The notes under the pieces are model-generated. The model did no database searches, was not told the DNA's origin, and saw only the letters and a list, made by a program, of their open reading frames with translations. From Pseudomonadota bacterium (GTDB lineage: Bacteria > Pseudomonadota > Gammaproteobacteria > Steroidobacterales > Steroidobacteraceae): 64,000 nt of DNA. This document shows, piece after piece, positions 8,543-16,167 of the stretch. Position 1 is the first letter of the stretch; the number at the start of each line of letters is the position of its first letter. Made by a program: the position numbers and the translations under genes. The DNA is taken from positions 1 through 64,000 of the forward strand of contig JAFEDT010000010.1 in assembly GCA_018241445.1 (NCBI GenBank), read 5' to 3'.

Positions 8543-9289
8543 ATGGCGCAGCGCGCAAAAGCCGCGACTTCGGCCGGCGCGGGCGAGGCAGCCAAGGCGC
8601 GCCGTGCTGCCGCGGGTGCCCGCGGCGATGCGGACGCGAAGGACAAGCCGCACCAGTTCATCGTCGTCGAGGGTCCGATCGGTGTCGGCAAGACCAGCCT
8701 GGCGCGGCGCCTGTGCGAGAGCCTCTCGGCGGAGGGCCTGTTCGAGCAGGCGGCCAACAACCCGTTCCTGGAGCGCTTCTACCGCAATCCGCGCGCCGGC
8801 GCCTTGCCGGCGCAGCTGTACTTCCTGCTGCAGCGCGCCCAGCAGCTCGCCGCCCTGAAGCAGGCGGACCTGTTCACCCCGGCGCGGGTGGCGGACTTCC
8901 TGGTGGAGAAGGACCGGCTGTTCGCGCGCGTCACCCTGGACGAGGCGGAGTACCAGCTCTACGAACAGCTGCACTCGAAGCTGGACATCCAGGCCCCCAA
9001 GCCGGACCTCGTGGTCTACCTGCAGGCGCCGGTGGACGTGCTGCTGGAGCGCATTGCGCGCCGCGGCGTCGGCTACGAGCAGCACATGGAGCGCGCCTAC
9101 CTGGAGAAACTGAACGAAGCCTACGCGCGCTTCTTCCACGAGTATGAGGCGGCGCCGCTTTTGATCGTGAACGCGGCATCCATCGATCCTATCGCCAGCG
9201 AGCACGACTACGCGGAGCTGCTGGCGGCCATCCGCCGCATGCACCGCGGCCGCCTCTACTACAACCCGCTGCGCAGCCGCGCCATGTGA
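8543..9289 (+). CDS. Deoxynucleoside kinase (deoxyadenosine/deoxyguanosine kinase family)
   Basis: This is a 248-residue P-loop kinase that would phosphorylate a deoxynucleoside for salvage. The P-loop GPIGVGKT is at 44-51, followed by an NPFLERFY segment and an ARVTLDEAEYQLY region typical of the dNK family. The first ~34 residues are an Ala/Arg-rich extension without a recognisable domain. Substrate preference (dA, dG or other) cannot be read from the sequence. It sits between folK (2 bp upstream) and panB (17 bp downstream), a position such kinases often occupy in related gammaproteobacteria. Confidence 0.88.
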   Translation: MAQRAKAATSAGAGEAAKARRAAAGARGDADAKDKPHQFIVVEGPIGVGKTSLARRLCESLSAEGLFEQAANNPFLERFYRNPRAGALPAQLYFLLQRAQQLAALKQADLFTPARVADFLVEKDRLFARVTLDEAEYQLYEQLHSKLDIQAPKPDLVVYLQAPVDVLLERIARRGVGYEQHMERAYLEKLNEAYARFFHEYEAAPLLIVNAASIDPIASEHDYAELLAAIRRMHRGRLYYNPLRSRAM

Positions 9290-9306
9290 ATTAGACTCGC
9301 CCTGCC

Positions 9307-10131
9307 ATGTATACCCACCTGCAACGCGATGTCAGCCGGCCGCCGGTGACCCTTGCGACCCTGGCGCGCATGAAGGCGGACAAGGAGAAGATCGCCTGTC
9401 TGACCTGTTATGACGCCAGCTTCGCGGTGCTGGAGGACGCCGCCGACACCGACGTGGTGCTGGTGGGCGACTCGCTGGGCATGGTGGTGCAGGGGCACAA
9501 CACCACGGTGCCGGTCAGCATGGACCAGATGGTCTATCACACCGCCGCGGTGGCGCGCGGGCTCAACCGGCCGTTCCTTATCGCCGACCTGCCGTTCATG
9601 AGCTACCCCTCGCAGGAGCTGGCGCTGGCGCACTCGGTGCGCCTGATGCAGGAGGGTGGGGCACAGATGGTGAAGCTGGAAAGTGGTGGCAAGCAGACGG
9701 AGATCGTGGAGTTCCTGACCGGCCACGACATCGCCGTGTGCGCACACCTGGGCCTGAAGCCCCAGTCGGTGCACAAGACCGGGGGTTTCCGGGTGCAGGG
9801 GCGCGAGCGCGACGCCGCGGCGCGCCTGCTGGATGATGCGCGCCGCCTCGAGGCCGCGGGCGCCGACCTGGTGCTGCTGGAGTGCATCCCCTCGGCCCTG
9901 GGCAGGACCATCACCGAGCAGCTGCACGTGCCGGTGATCGGCATCGGCGCAGGTCCCGACACCGACGGGCAGATCCTGGTGGTGTACGACATGCTCGACA
10001 TCACCACCGGGCGCAAGCCGCGCTTCGTACGCAATTTCATGGACGGCGCAACGAACAACCTCGACGCCCTGCAGCGCTACGTGCGCGCGGTGAAGTCGCG
10101 CGAATACCCGGCCCCAGAACACTGCTTCTAG
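9307..10131 (+). CDS. panB: 3-methyl-2-oxobutanoate hydroxymethyltransferase
   Basis: PanB makes ketopantoate from alpha-ketoisovalerate and methylene-tetrahydrofolate, the first committed step to pantothenate and CoA. The 274-residue protein carries the family's DVVLVGDSLGMVVQGH metal/substrate block, the DLPFMSY motif and GIGAGPDTDGQILV near the C-terminus. Length matches E. coli PanB (264). It is followed after the inverted-repeat element by panC, the enzyme of the last step. Confidence 0.97.
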   Translation: MYTHLQRDVSRPPVTLATLARMKADKEKIACLTCYDASFAVLEDAADTDVVLVGDSLGMVVQGHNTTVPVSMDQMVYHTAAVARGLNRPFLIADLPFMSYPSQELALAHSVRLMQEGGAQMVKLESGGKQTEIVEFLTGHDIAVCAHLGLKPQSVHKTGGFRVQGRERDAAARLLDDARRLEAAGADLVLLECIPSALGRTITEQLHVPVIGIGAGPDTDGQILVVYDMLDITTGRKPRFVRNFMDGATNNLDALQRYVRAVKSREYPAPEHCF

Positions 10132-10161
10132 CCCAGAGACACACAACTGGGTGAGCAGACA

Positions 10162-10264
10162 CGATCGAAAGAAGTTTTTTCCGGGGGCGTGCGAGGCAGG
10201 GATGCCGAGCCGCAGCCCCCATGGACGGGTTCACGGCGGCCCCGGAAAGAACTTCTTTCGATCG
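10162..10264. repeat. 103-bp element with 25-bp terminal inverted repeats
   Basis: The left arm (10162-10186) and right arm (10240-10264) are inverted copies matching at 24 of 25 positions, beginning CGATCGAAAGAAGTT. The 53-bp centre contains CCCCCATGGACGGG and no open frame of its own. It fills most of the panB-panC gap, ending 23 bp before the panC start. As RNA it would form a long, strong stem. It looks like a dispersed intergenic repeat (REP- or MITE-like) rather than a classic terminator, because no T-run follows the stem. Confidence 0.85.
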
Positions 10265-10287
10265 GGGCTGCGACCGAGGTGATGTCG

Positions 10288-11139
10288 ATGGAGACCGTCA
10301 CCACCATCGCCGCCGTGCGCGAGCGGGTGCGCGCCTGGCGAGCCGAGGGGCTCCGGGTCGCCTTCGTGCCCACCATGGGCAACCTGCACACAGGCCACGT
10401 CAGCCTCATCGAGGCCGCGCGCCGCCACGGCGAGCGCTTCGTCGCCAGCATCTTCGTCAACCCCATGCAGTTCGGGCCCAACGAGGACTTCGCCCACTAC
10501 CCGCGCACGCCGGAAGCCGATGAGCGCATGCTGGCGGATGCCGGCTGCGACCTGATGTTCATGCCCGACGCCCGCGAGATCTACCCGCAGGGCTCCGGGC
10601 GCTCTACCAGGGTGGAGGTCCCGGGCCTGTCGCTCATCCTGGAGGGCGAGTTTCGCCCCGGCCACATGGAGGGTGTGGCAACGGTTGTCACCAAGTTGTT
10701 CCAGATCGTGGCGCCCGATGTCGCGATCTTCGGCGAGAAGGATTTCCAGCAGCTCGCCGTGATCCGCCGCCTGGTCGCGGACCTGTGCATGCCGGTGCAG
10801 ATCGTCGGTGCGCCCACGGTGCGCGATGCCGACGGCCTGGCGATGAGCTCGCGCAACCAGTACCTGACGCCTGAGCAGCGCGCATTGGCGCCGCGTATCC
10901 AGGCGGCCCTGCAGGCCGCCGCGGCGCGCGTGCGCGCCGGGGAGCCTGATACCACGGCGATCGAGCGCGCCGGCGCGCAGTCGCTCGAGCAGGCCGGCTT
11001 TCGCGTGGACTATTTTGCCGTCCGCCAGGCGGCGGACCTGGAGCCCCCGGCCGGGCACGCGCGCGAGCTGGTGATTCTCACCGCCGCGCGCCTGGGGAAA
11101 GCGCGGCTCATCGACAACGTGCAGGTCAGCCGGCCCTAG
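10288..11139 (+). CDS. panC: Pantothenate synthetase
   Basis: PanC joins pantoate and beta-alanine using ATP. The protein shows the adenylate-forming signature PTMGNLHTGHVSL, the FVNPMQFGPNEDF motif, GEKDFQQL and MSSRNQYL. The start at 10288 gives 283 residues, the same length as E. coli PanC, with GAGG 8 nt upstream. ATG 10282 is possible, but its ribosome-binding site would be too close. The longer upstream frame would run through the inverted repeat and is not used. Its stop codon overlaps the stop of the convergent gene at 11136. Confidence 0.96.
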   Translation: METVTTIAAVRERVRAWRAEGLRVAFVPTMGNLHTGHVSLIEAARRHGERFVASIFVNPMQFGPNEDFAHYPRTPEADERMLADAGCDLMFMPDAREIYPQGSGRSTRVEVPGLSLILEGEFRPGHMEGVATVVTKLFQIVAPDVAIFGEKDFQQLAVIRRLVADLCMPVQIVGAPTVRDADGLAMSSRNQYLTPEQRALAPRIQAALQAAAARVRAGEPDTTAIERAGAQSLEQAGFRVDYFAVRQAADLEPPAGHARELVILTAARLGKARLIDNVQVSRP

Positions 11140-11543
11140 CTTCCCCGAGGGGCGGGCGGGGCGCGGCGCAGCGCCGCTATGCGCTCGGCGAAGCGCCAGC
11201 CCGCCGCAGTGCGTTCCAGCACGTCGCGGTAGACGACGCTGCCGACGCGTCCATTGGCGCCGACGCCCAGCCCCTTGGACAGCGCACGCACCGTGCCGTC
11301 TGAATCCTCGCTGACCACGATGTTGGTGGCGTGGTGGGCGAGCGGGTGCGGCGCCGCCGGATCGCTCCACAGGGCGCGGATGGCGGCAGCGCCGTGCACG
11401 ACGCCCAGGCCGAAGTCGCGCATGTCGTAGATGCTGCGCTCAGTGAAAAGCTCGCAGACCCGCTCCCAGGCACGCTCATCGATCACATGGCCGTACAGCG
11501 CCAGGAGTTCGTGGATGGCGATCCTGTCGGCGGGCGTGAGCAT
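11136..11543 (-). CDS. SnoaL-like (NTF2 fold) domain protein
   Basis: This is a 135-residue protein with the typical opening of SnoaL-like proteins (DRIAIHELLALYGHVIDERAW), an ELFTERSIYDMRDFG strand region and an A-x-H-H-A-T-N-I core. NTF2-fold proteins of this kind can be small isomerases/dehydratases or have no known activity; the substrate here is unknown. The start is ATG 11543, which overlaps the queG stop (TGATG), so it is translationally coupled to queG. The longer frame extends into queG and was rejected. The convergent stop overlaps panC's in a CTAG tetranucleotide. Confidence 0.75.
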   Translation of the reverse strand: MLTPADRIAIHELLALYGHVIDERAWERVCELFTERSIYDMRDFGLGVVHGAAAIRALWSDPAAPHPLAHHATNIVVSEDSDGTVRALSKGLGVGANGRVGSVVYRDVLERTAAGWRFAERIAALRRAPPAPRGS

Positions 11544-12646
11544 CACTGTCGCCCCGCGGGCGCCGGGTGCGCGGCGCGGCCGGCGGCCCGCTGCCGCGCC
11601 AGCGCCCACCTGACATGCTCGCGCACCAGCGGGCTGGGGTCGTTCTCGCGCTCACGCAGCACCGCGATCGCCTGCGCCGATGCCGGCGCATTGCCGAGTG
11701 CGACCGCGATGTTGCGCAGCCAGCGCTCGTGGCCGATGCGGTGGATCGCCGATCCCTGCATGCGCTGCACGAACTGCTCCTGGCTCCAGCCGAACAGCTC
11801 GGTGAGGCGCGCGTGGTCCAGTCCGTGACGCACCTTGAAGTCAGGATGCGCGGCCGCGCGCGCGAACTTGTTCCACGGGCACACCAGCTGGCAATCGTCG
11901 CAGCCGTAGATGCGGTTGCCGAGCGCCGGGCGCAGTTCCTCGGGTATCGCGCCGCCATGCTCGATCGTCAGGTAGGAGATGCAGCGGCGCGCATCCAGGC
12001 GCCAGGGCGCGACGATGGCGCCCGTGGGGCAGGCCGGCAGGCAGGCGCTGCAGCTGCCGCAATGAGCACTGGCCGGCTCATCCAGCGGCAACGGCAGGTC
12101 GGTGAGGATCTCACCGAGGAAGAAGTATGAGCCGGCCTCGCGTGCGATCAGGTTGGTGTGCTTGCCGATCCAGCCCAGTCCCCCCTGGCGCGCCAGCGCT
12201 TTCTCCAGCACCGGCGCGGAATCCACGCACACCCGGTAGCCGAACGAGCCGATGCGCTGTTGCAGGTGCAGGGCGAGCCGCGCCAGCATGCGGCGCAGCA
12301 CCTTGTGATAGTCGCGGCCCAGGGCATAGCGCGACACGTAGGCGCCAGCGCCGTCAGCGAGCGCCGCTTGTGGATCGCGTGCATCGGCCGGCCAGTAGTC
12401 CAGTCGTGCCGTGATGACGCGCACCGTGCCCGGGACCAGTTCCTGTGGCCGGCTGCGCCGGGTGCCGTGGCGCTGCATCCACTGCATGTCACCGTGCCAG
12501 TCATCCGCGAGCCAGCGCAGCAGGTGCCGCTCGTCCTCGGGGATGTCCACACCCGAGACGCCGATCGCGGCCAGCCCCAGCGCGCGCGACTCGCGCGCCA
12601 GTTCCTGCTTCAGCGCCTGAAGATCGATGCCACCGGCGGTGTTCAC
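11543..12646 (-). CDS. queG: Epoxyqueuosine reductase
   Basis: QueG carries out the last step of queuosine synthesis, reducing epoxyqueuosine in tRNA with cobalamin and two 4Fe-4S clusters. Both cluster motifs are visible: CGSCSACLPACPTG and CDDCQLVCPWN. A HEAT-repeat-like C-terminus follows, as in the bacterial enzyme. The start is GTG 12646, giving 367 residues (E. coli 379). The much longer open frame reads into nnr antisense and is not real. It is divergent from nnr, as in E. coli. Confidence 0.95.
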   Translation of the reverse strand: MNTAGGIDLQALKQELARESRALGLAAIGVSGVDIPEDERHLLRWLADDWHGDMQWMQRHGTRRSRPQELVPGTVRVITARLDYWPADARDPQAALADGAGAYVSRYALGRDYHKVLRRMLARLALHLQQRIGSFGYRVCVDSAPVLEKALARQGGLGWIGKHTNLIAREAGSYFFLGEILTDLPLPLDEPASAHCGSCSACLPACPTGAIVAPWRLDARRCISYLTIEHGGAIPEELRPALGNRIYGCDDCQLVCPWNKFARAAAHPDFKVRHGLDHARLTELFGWSQEQFVQRMQGSAIHRIGHERWLRNIAVALGNAPASAQAIAVLRERENDPSPLVREHVRWALARQRAAGRAAHPAPAGRQ

Positions 12647-12654
12647 GGCCCCAG

Positions 12655-12660
12655 TATAAT
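12655..12660 (+). promoter_or_regulatory. Possible -10 box for the nnr operon
   Basis: A perfect TATAAT lies in the short queG/nnr divergent gap, 44 bp upstream of the nnr start. No good -35 match is seen 16-18 bp upstream, so this is only a candidate. The downstream genes are closely packed up to purA. Confidence 0.35.
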
Positions 12661-12703
12661 GACTGCATGCTGCACCGCCTGAACTGGCGCTGAGGGCTCG
12701 CGC

Positions 12704-14170
12704 GTGGCGCTGCCGGTCGAGTTGTATTCCACGGCGCAGGTGCGCGCGGCCGATGCGCGCGCCATCGCCGCGGGAACCCCGGGCTACACCCTGATGAAGC
12801 GCGCGGGCGAGGCGGCCCTGCGCTGCCTGCGCAGCCGCTGGCCGATGGCGCACCGCGTGGTGATCGCCTGTGGCCCGGGCAACAACGGTGGTGACGGCTA
12901 CGTGCTGGCGCGCTTCGCCCAGGCCGCCGGCCTCACCGTCAGCGCGCTGGCCTGCGGGGAGACCGCGTTCCTGCGCGGGGATGCGCGCCGGGCCTTCGAG
13001 GATTGGCGCGCCAGCGGCGGGGAACCCCGTCCCTTTGCGGCCGAATTGCTGCGCGAGGGCGAGGTGCTGGTGGACGCCTTGCTCGGCACCGGGCTCGCAG
13101 GGCCCGTGCGCCCGGAGATGGTCGCGGTCATCGCTGCGCTGAATGCCGCGGGCCGGCCGCTGTTCGCACTCGACATCCCTTCGGGTCTCGACGGGGACAG
13201 CGGGCAGGTGCACGGGGTGGCCGTGCGCGCCGAGGCCACCGTGACCTTCGTGGGATTGAAGTCCGGACTGTACTTGGGCCAGGGGCCGGAACATTGCGGC
13301 ACGGTATTCTTCGATGACCTGGAACTGTCGATGCCCGCCGCGCAGTCCGGTCCGCCGCCCTTCACGCGCATCGTGGAGTCCGAGATACAGGCCGCCCTGC
13401 CGCGGCGGCCCCGCGAAGCCAACAAGGGGGACTTCGGCCGGGTGCTGGTGGTCGGCGGGGGAGCCGGGATGCCCGGCGCCGCGCGGCTGGCGGGTGAGGC
13501 GGCGCTGCGCGTCGGGGCGGGACGCGTGACCGTGGCGGTCGCGCCGCAGAACGTGATGGCCATTGCCGCCGGCCGCCCGGAACTGATGTGTGTGCCGCTG
13601 GAATCCGCCGCGCAACTGGAGGCGCCGATTTCCCGCGCCGACGTGATTGCCGTGGGGCCTGGCCTGGGCACGGGCGACTGGGCGCGAAAGGTGCTGCAGG
13701 CGGTACTGGACTGCGGCAGGCCGCTGGTGGTGGATGCCGATGCGCTGAACCTGCTGGCCGCCCCATCACGCACGCAATGGATCCTGACACCCCATCCCGG
13801 TGAGGCGGCGCGACTGCTCGGGCAGACCGCGGACGCCGTCCAGGCTGATCGCCCGGCGGCCCTCGCGGCGCTGCTGGTGCGCTGCGGCGGTACCGTGGTC
13901 CTCAAGGGCGCCGGCACCCTGGTCGGTTCCCTGGGGCGGCCGGTCGGCGTGTGCGAACGCGGCAATCCCGGCATGGCGAGCGCGGGCATGGGTGACGTCC
14001 TGACGGGCACGATTGCCGGCATTCTGGCGCAGTGCGGCGATCCCTGGCTTGCGGCGCGCGCCGGCGTGCTGGTCCATGCGCTGGCCGGGGATGCGGCAGC
14101 GCGCGCCGGCGAACGCGGCATCCTGGCCCTGGACCTGATGGGCGAACTGCGCCGCGGCGTCAACCTGTGA
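12704..14170 (+). CDS. nnr: Bifunctional NAD(P)H-hydrate epimerase / ADP-dependent dehydratase
   Basis: Nnr repairs damaged NADH and NADPH hydrates. The N-terminal YjeF_N epimerase domain (about 1-215) carries GPGNNGGDGYVLAR. The C-terminal ADP-dependent dehydratase (about 230-488) carries VVGGGAGMPGA and the signature NPGMASAGMGDVLTG. The start is GTG 12704 with a GAGGG site 7 nt upstream. The stop overlaps the tsaE start (GTGA), so the two are coupled. Length (488) is close to E. coli YjeF/Nnr (515). Confidence 0.96.
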   Translation: MALPVELYSTAQVRAADARAIAAGTPGYTLMKRAGEAALRCLRSRWPMAHRVVIACGPGNNGGDGYVLARFAQAAGLTVSALACGETAFLRGDARRAFEDWRASGGEPRPFAAELLREGEVLVDALLGTGLAGPVRPEMVAVIAALNAAGRPLFALDIPSGLDGDSGQVHGVAVRAEATVTFVGLKSGLYLGQGPEHCGTVFFDDLELSMPAAQSGPPPFTRIVESEIQAALPRRPREANKGDFGRVLVVGGGAGMPGAARLAGEAALRVGAGRVTVAVAPQNVMAIAAGRPELMCVPLESAAQLEAPISRADVIAVGPGLGTGDWARKVLQAVLDCGRPLVVDADALNLLAAPSRTQWILTPHPGEAARLLGQTADAVQADRPAALAALLVRCGGTVVLKGAGTLVGSLGRPVGVCERGNPGMASAGMGDVLTGTIAGILAQCGDPWLAARAGVLVHALAGDAAARAGERGILALDLMGELRRGVNL

Positions 14171-14676
14171 GTCTGCGCCTGCGTTGCGCGGACGCCGCAC
14201 GCACTGCGCGCGTGGGGGAATACCTGGCGCAGGTCCGCCCGGGCGATGCGGCGTTGCGCGTGTTGTATCTGCGCGGTGACCTGGGGGCCGGCAAGACCAC
14301 CTTCGCTGCCGGTTTCCTGCGCGGCCTGGGGGTCACAGGTCCGGTGCGCAGTCCGAGCTACGCGTTGATGGAAATCCACCCCGCGGGTGACCTTACGGCG
14401 CTGCACATCGACTTGTACCGGCTGCATTCGCCCGAGGAGACCGAAACCCTGGGTCTGCGCGACTGGGCGCGGCCGGGATGCATCTGGCTGATCGAGTGGC
14501 CCGAACGCGGCGCCGGACACCTGCCTCCGCCGGACCTGTTGTTGGATTTCAAGGCGGGGGAGGCCGCACATGAAATCGCCTTGCAGGCCGGGACGCAGGC
14601 CCCGTACGTGTCGGCCTCCCACACGGAGCGCGCCGCGCAGGAGTGGCTCGACCGGCTCGCTGACCTGCCGCCGTAA
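14167..14676 (+). CDS. tsaE: tRNA threonylcarbamoyladenosine biosynthesis ATPase
   Basis: TsaE is the ATPase needed with TsaB and TsaD to make t6A37 in tRNAs that read ANN codons. The 169-residue protein shows the P-loop GDLGAGKTTFAAGFLRGLG, the VRSPSYALME switch and the IDLYRLHSPEE and IWLIEWPERG motifs. The start is GTG 14167, overlapping the nnr stop by 4 bp. The longer frame upstream lies inside nnr and is rejected. Confidence 0.95.
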   Translation: MSLRLRCADAARTARVGEYLAQVRPGDAALRVLYLRGDLGAGKTTFAAGFLRGLGVTGPVRSPSYALMEIHPAGDLTALHIDLYRLHSPEETETLGLRDWARPGCIWLIEWPERGAGHLPPPDLLLDFKAGEAAHEIALQAGTQAPYVSASHTERAAQEWLDRLADLPP

Positions 14677-14739
14677 CCCCGCGGTTGAAATGCCGCGCCA
14701 GTCGCCGTAGATTACGCAGTAGGTAGCTGCCGGAAATCG

Positions 14740-16065
14740 ATGATTCAAAAGAATTTTCTGAAGGGGATCCTGGTCGTCCTGGCGGGGCTTGCGCCGCTCG
14801 ATCCGGCTGCGGCTGCGGCGGGCGCCGCCGAGCTGCGCGCCGTGCGTGTCAGCGCGGACGCCGACAACGCGCAGGTCGCACTGGATGTGCGCGGCAATCC
14901 GGGCCGCAAGGTGTTCCTGTTGCAGCATCCCGATCGCGTAGTCGTGGATCTGTCCAACACACGCCTGGCCCCGGGTGTACGCGCGCCCGCCGGCGGCGGC
15001 GTGGTATCCGGCGTGCGCTTCGGCCGCCAGCCGCACGGCACGCTGCGCGTGGTGGTGCAACTGACGCGCCAGCGCAGCGCCCGCAGCCACTGGAGCGACT
15101 CGCACCGGCAGTTGCTGGTCGAGGTCGGGCAAGGCCTGAAGTTGCCGGGCGTGAAGTCAGCGGCGAGGGCCACGGCCGGTGCCGCGACGCCAGCCGCCAG
15201 CCCCGCGCCCTCTGGAATGGCGCTGGCTGCGCCGCCGAAAGCGGCCCCAGCCGGCGCCGATGCCGCCGGCCAAAGCGACGCCGATGCCGCCCCAGTGCGC
15301 GCTGCTCACGCTCCCGGCGAGGGCGACCGCGATGTGATCATCGCCGTCGACGCCGGACATGGTGGCCAGGACCCAGGCGCCATCGGCCGTGGGGGAACGC
15401 GCGAGAAGGACGTGACGCTGGCGATCGCCCGCGCCCTGGCCGATGAGATCAACACACAGGGCGGCATGCATGCCGTTCTCACACGCGACCGCGACGAGTT
15501 CCTGGAGCTGCGTGAGCGCATCCGGCGCGCGCGCGCAGCTCACGCCGACATGTTCGTATCCGTGCACGCCGATTCGATTGGCAACCCGGCGGTTTCGGGC
15601 GCCTCGGTTTACGTGCTGTCCACGCACGGGGCCTCGAACGAAGCGGCGCGCTGGCTCGCCGAGCGGGAGAACGCCGCCGACCTGGCCGGTGGCGTGCGCC
15701 TGGACGACAAGGGCTCGCTGGCGCCGGTGCTGCTGGACGCCGCGCAGAGCGAGATCATCGGCGTGAGCGCCACCGCCGCAGAGCGCGTCGTGAGCGCGCT
15801 GCACGAGGTCGGCGAGGTGCGCAAGCGCGAGGTACAGCACGCGGGCTTCGTGGTACTGAAATCCCCCGACATCCCCTCGATGCTGGTGGAGACGGCCTAC
15901 ATCTCCAATCCCGAAGACGAACGCCGCCTGCGCAGCCGCCCGCAACAGGAGCGCCTGGCACAGGCGATCGCGGGCGGCGTGCGCGACTACTTCCAGCAGA
16001 ATCCCCCGGACGGCACGCGTCTGAAGCAGCAGCGGCGCCTGGCCAGTGTCGCCGACACTCCCTAG
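14740..16065 (+). CDS. amiB: N-acetylmuramoyl-L-alanine amidase (AMIN + Amidase_3)
   Basis: This is a periplasmic zinc amidase that splits septal peptidoglycan at cell division. The 441-residue protein has a signal peptide (about 1-26), an AMIN domain (about 30-130), an Ala/Pro linker, and an Amidase_3 domain. In that domain the zinc ligands include H207 (DAGHGG) and H276 (VHAD), and the catalytic Glu lies in MLVETAYISN. The position between tsaE and mutL is that of E. coli amiB, hence the symbol; AmiB and AmiC are hard to separate by sequence. No LysM domain is present. Activity of this family usually depends on EnvC or NlpD activators. Confidence 0.92.
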   Translation: MIQKNFLKGILVVLAGLAPLDPAAAAAGAAELRAVRVSADADNAQVALDVRGNPGRKVFLLQHPDRVVVDLSNTRLAPGVRAPAGGGVVSGVRFGRQPHGTLRVVVQLTRQRSARSHWSDSHRQLLVEVGQGLKLPGVKSAARATAGAATPAASPAPSGMALAAPPKAAPAGADAAGQSDADAAPVRAAHAPGEGDRDVIIAVDAGHGGQDPGAIGRGGTREKDVTLAIARALADEINTQGGMHAVLTRDRDEFLELRERIRRARAAHADMFVSVHADSIGNPAVSGASVYVLSTHGASNEAARWLAERENAADLAGGVRLDDKGSLAPVLLDAAQSEIIGVSATAAERVVSALHEVGEVRKREVQHAGFVVLKSPDIPSMLVETAYISNPEDERRLRSRPQQERLAQAIAGGVRDYFQQNPPDGTRLKQQRRLASVADTP

Positions 16066-16085
16066 GCGCTGCGCGCCGGACTTAC

Positions 16086-16109
16086 CCGGGTTCGCAGGAG
16101 CGAACCCGG
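16086..16109. other. Perfect 10-bp hairpin between amiB and mutL
   Basis: CCGGGTTCGC (16086-16095) and GCGAACCCGG (16100-16109) are perfect inverted copies around an AGGA loop. No T-run follows on either strand, so it is a weak candidate for an intrinsic terminator. It could be a small dispersed repeat or an RNA-stability element. It lies 20 bp after the amidase stop and 58 bp before mutL. Confidence 0.6.
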
Positions 16110-16167
16110 TACATGAAGCCAAGAATGAGGATGCGGAGGCGCTGCTCACCGGTAGACTCTCCTCACC

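Noticed and set aside
10189..10287. Longer panC start including part of the inverted repeat
   Set aside because: The extension has no match to PanC, and the ATG at 10288 has a ribosome-binding site and gives the usual length.
12898..15132. A 744-codon minus-strand open frame opposite nnr, tsaE and the amidase
   Set aside because: It lies wholly antisense to three well-supported genes and shows no family motif. Long antisense frames are common in GC-rich DNA.
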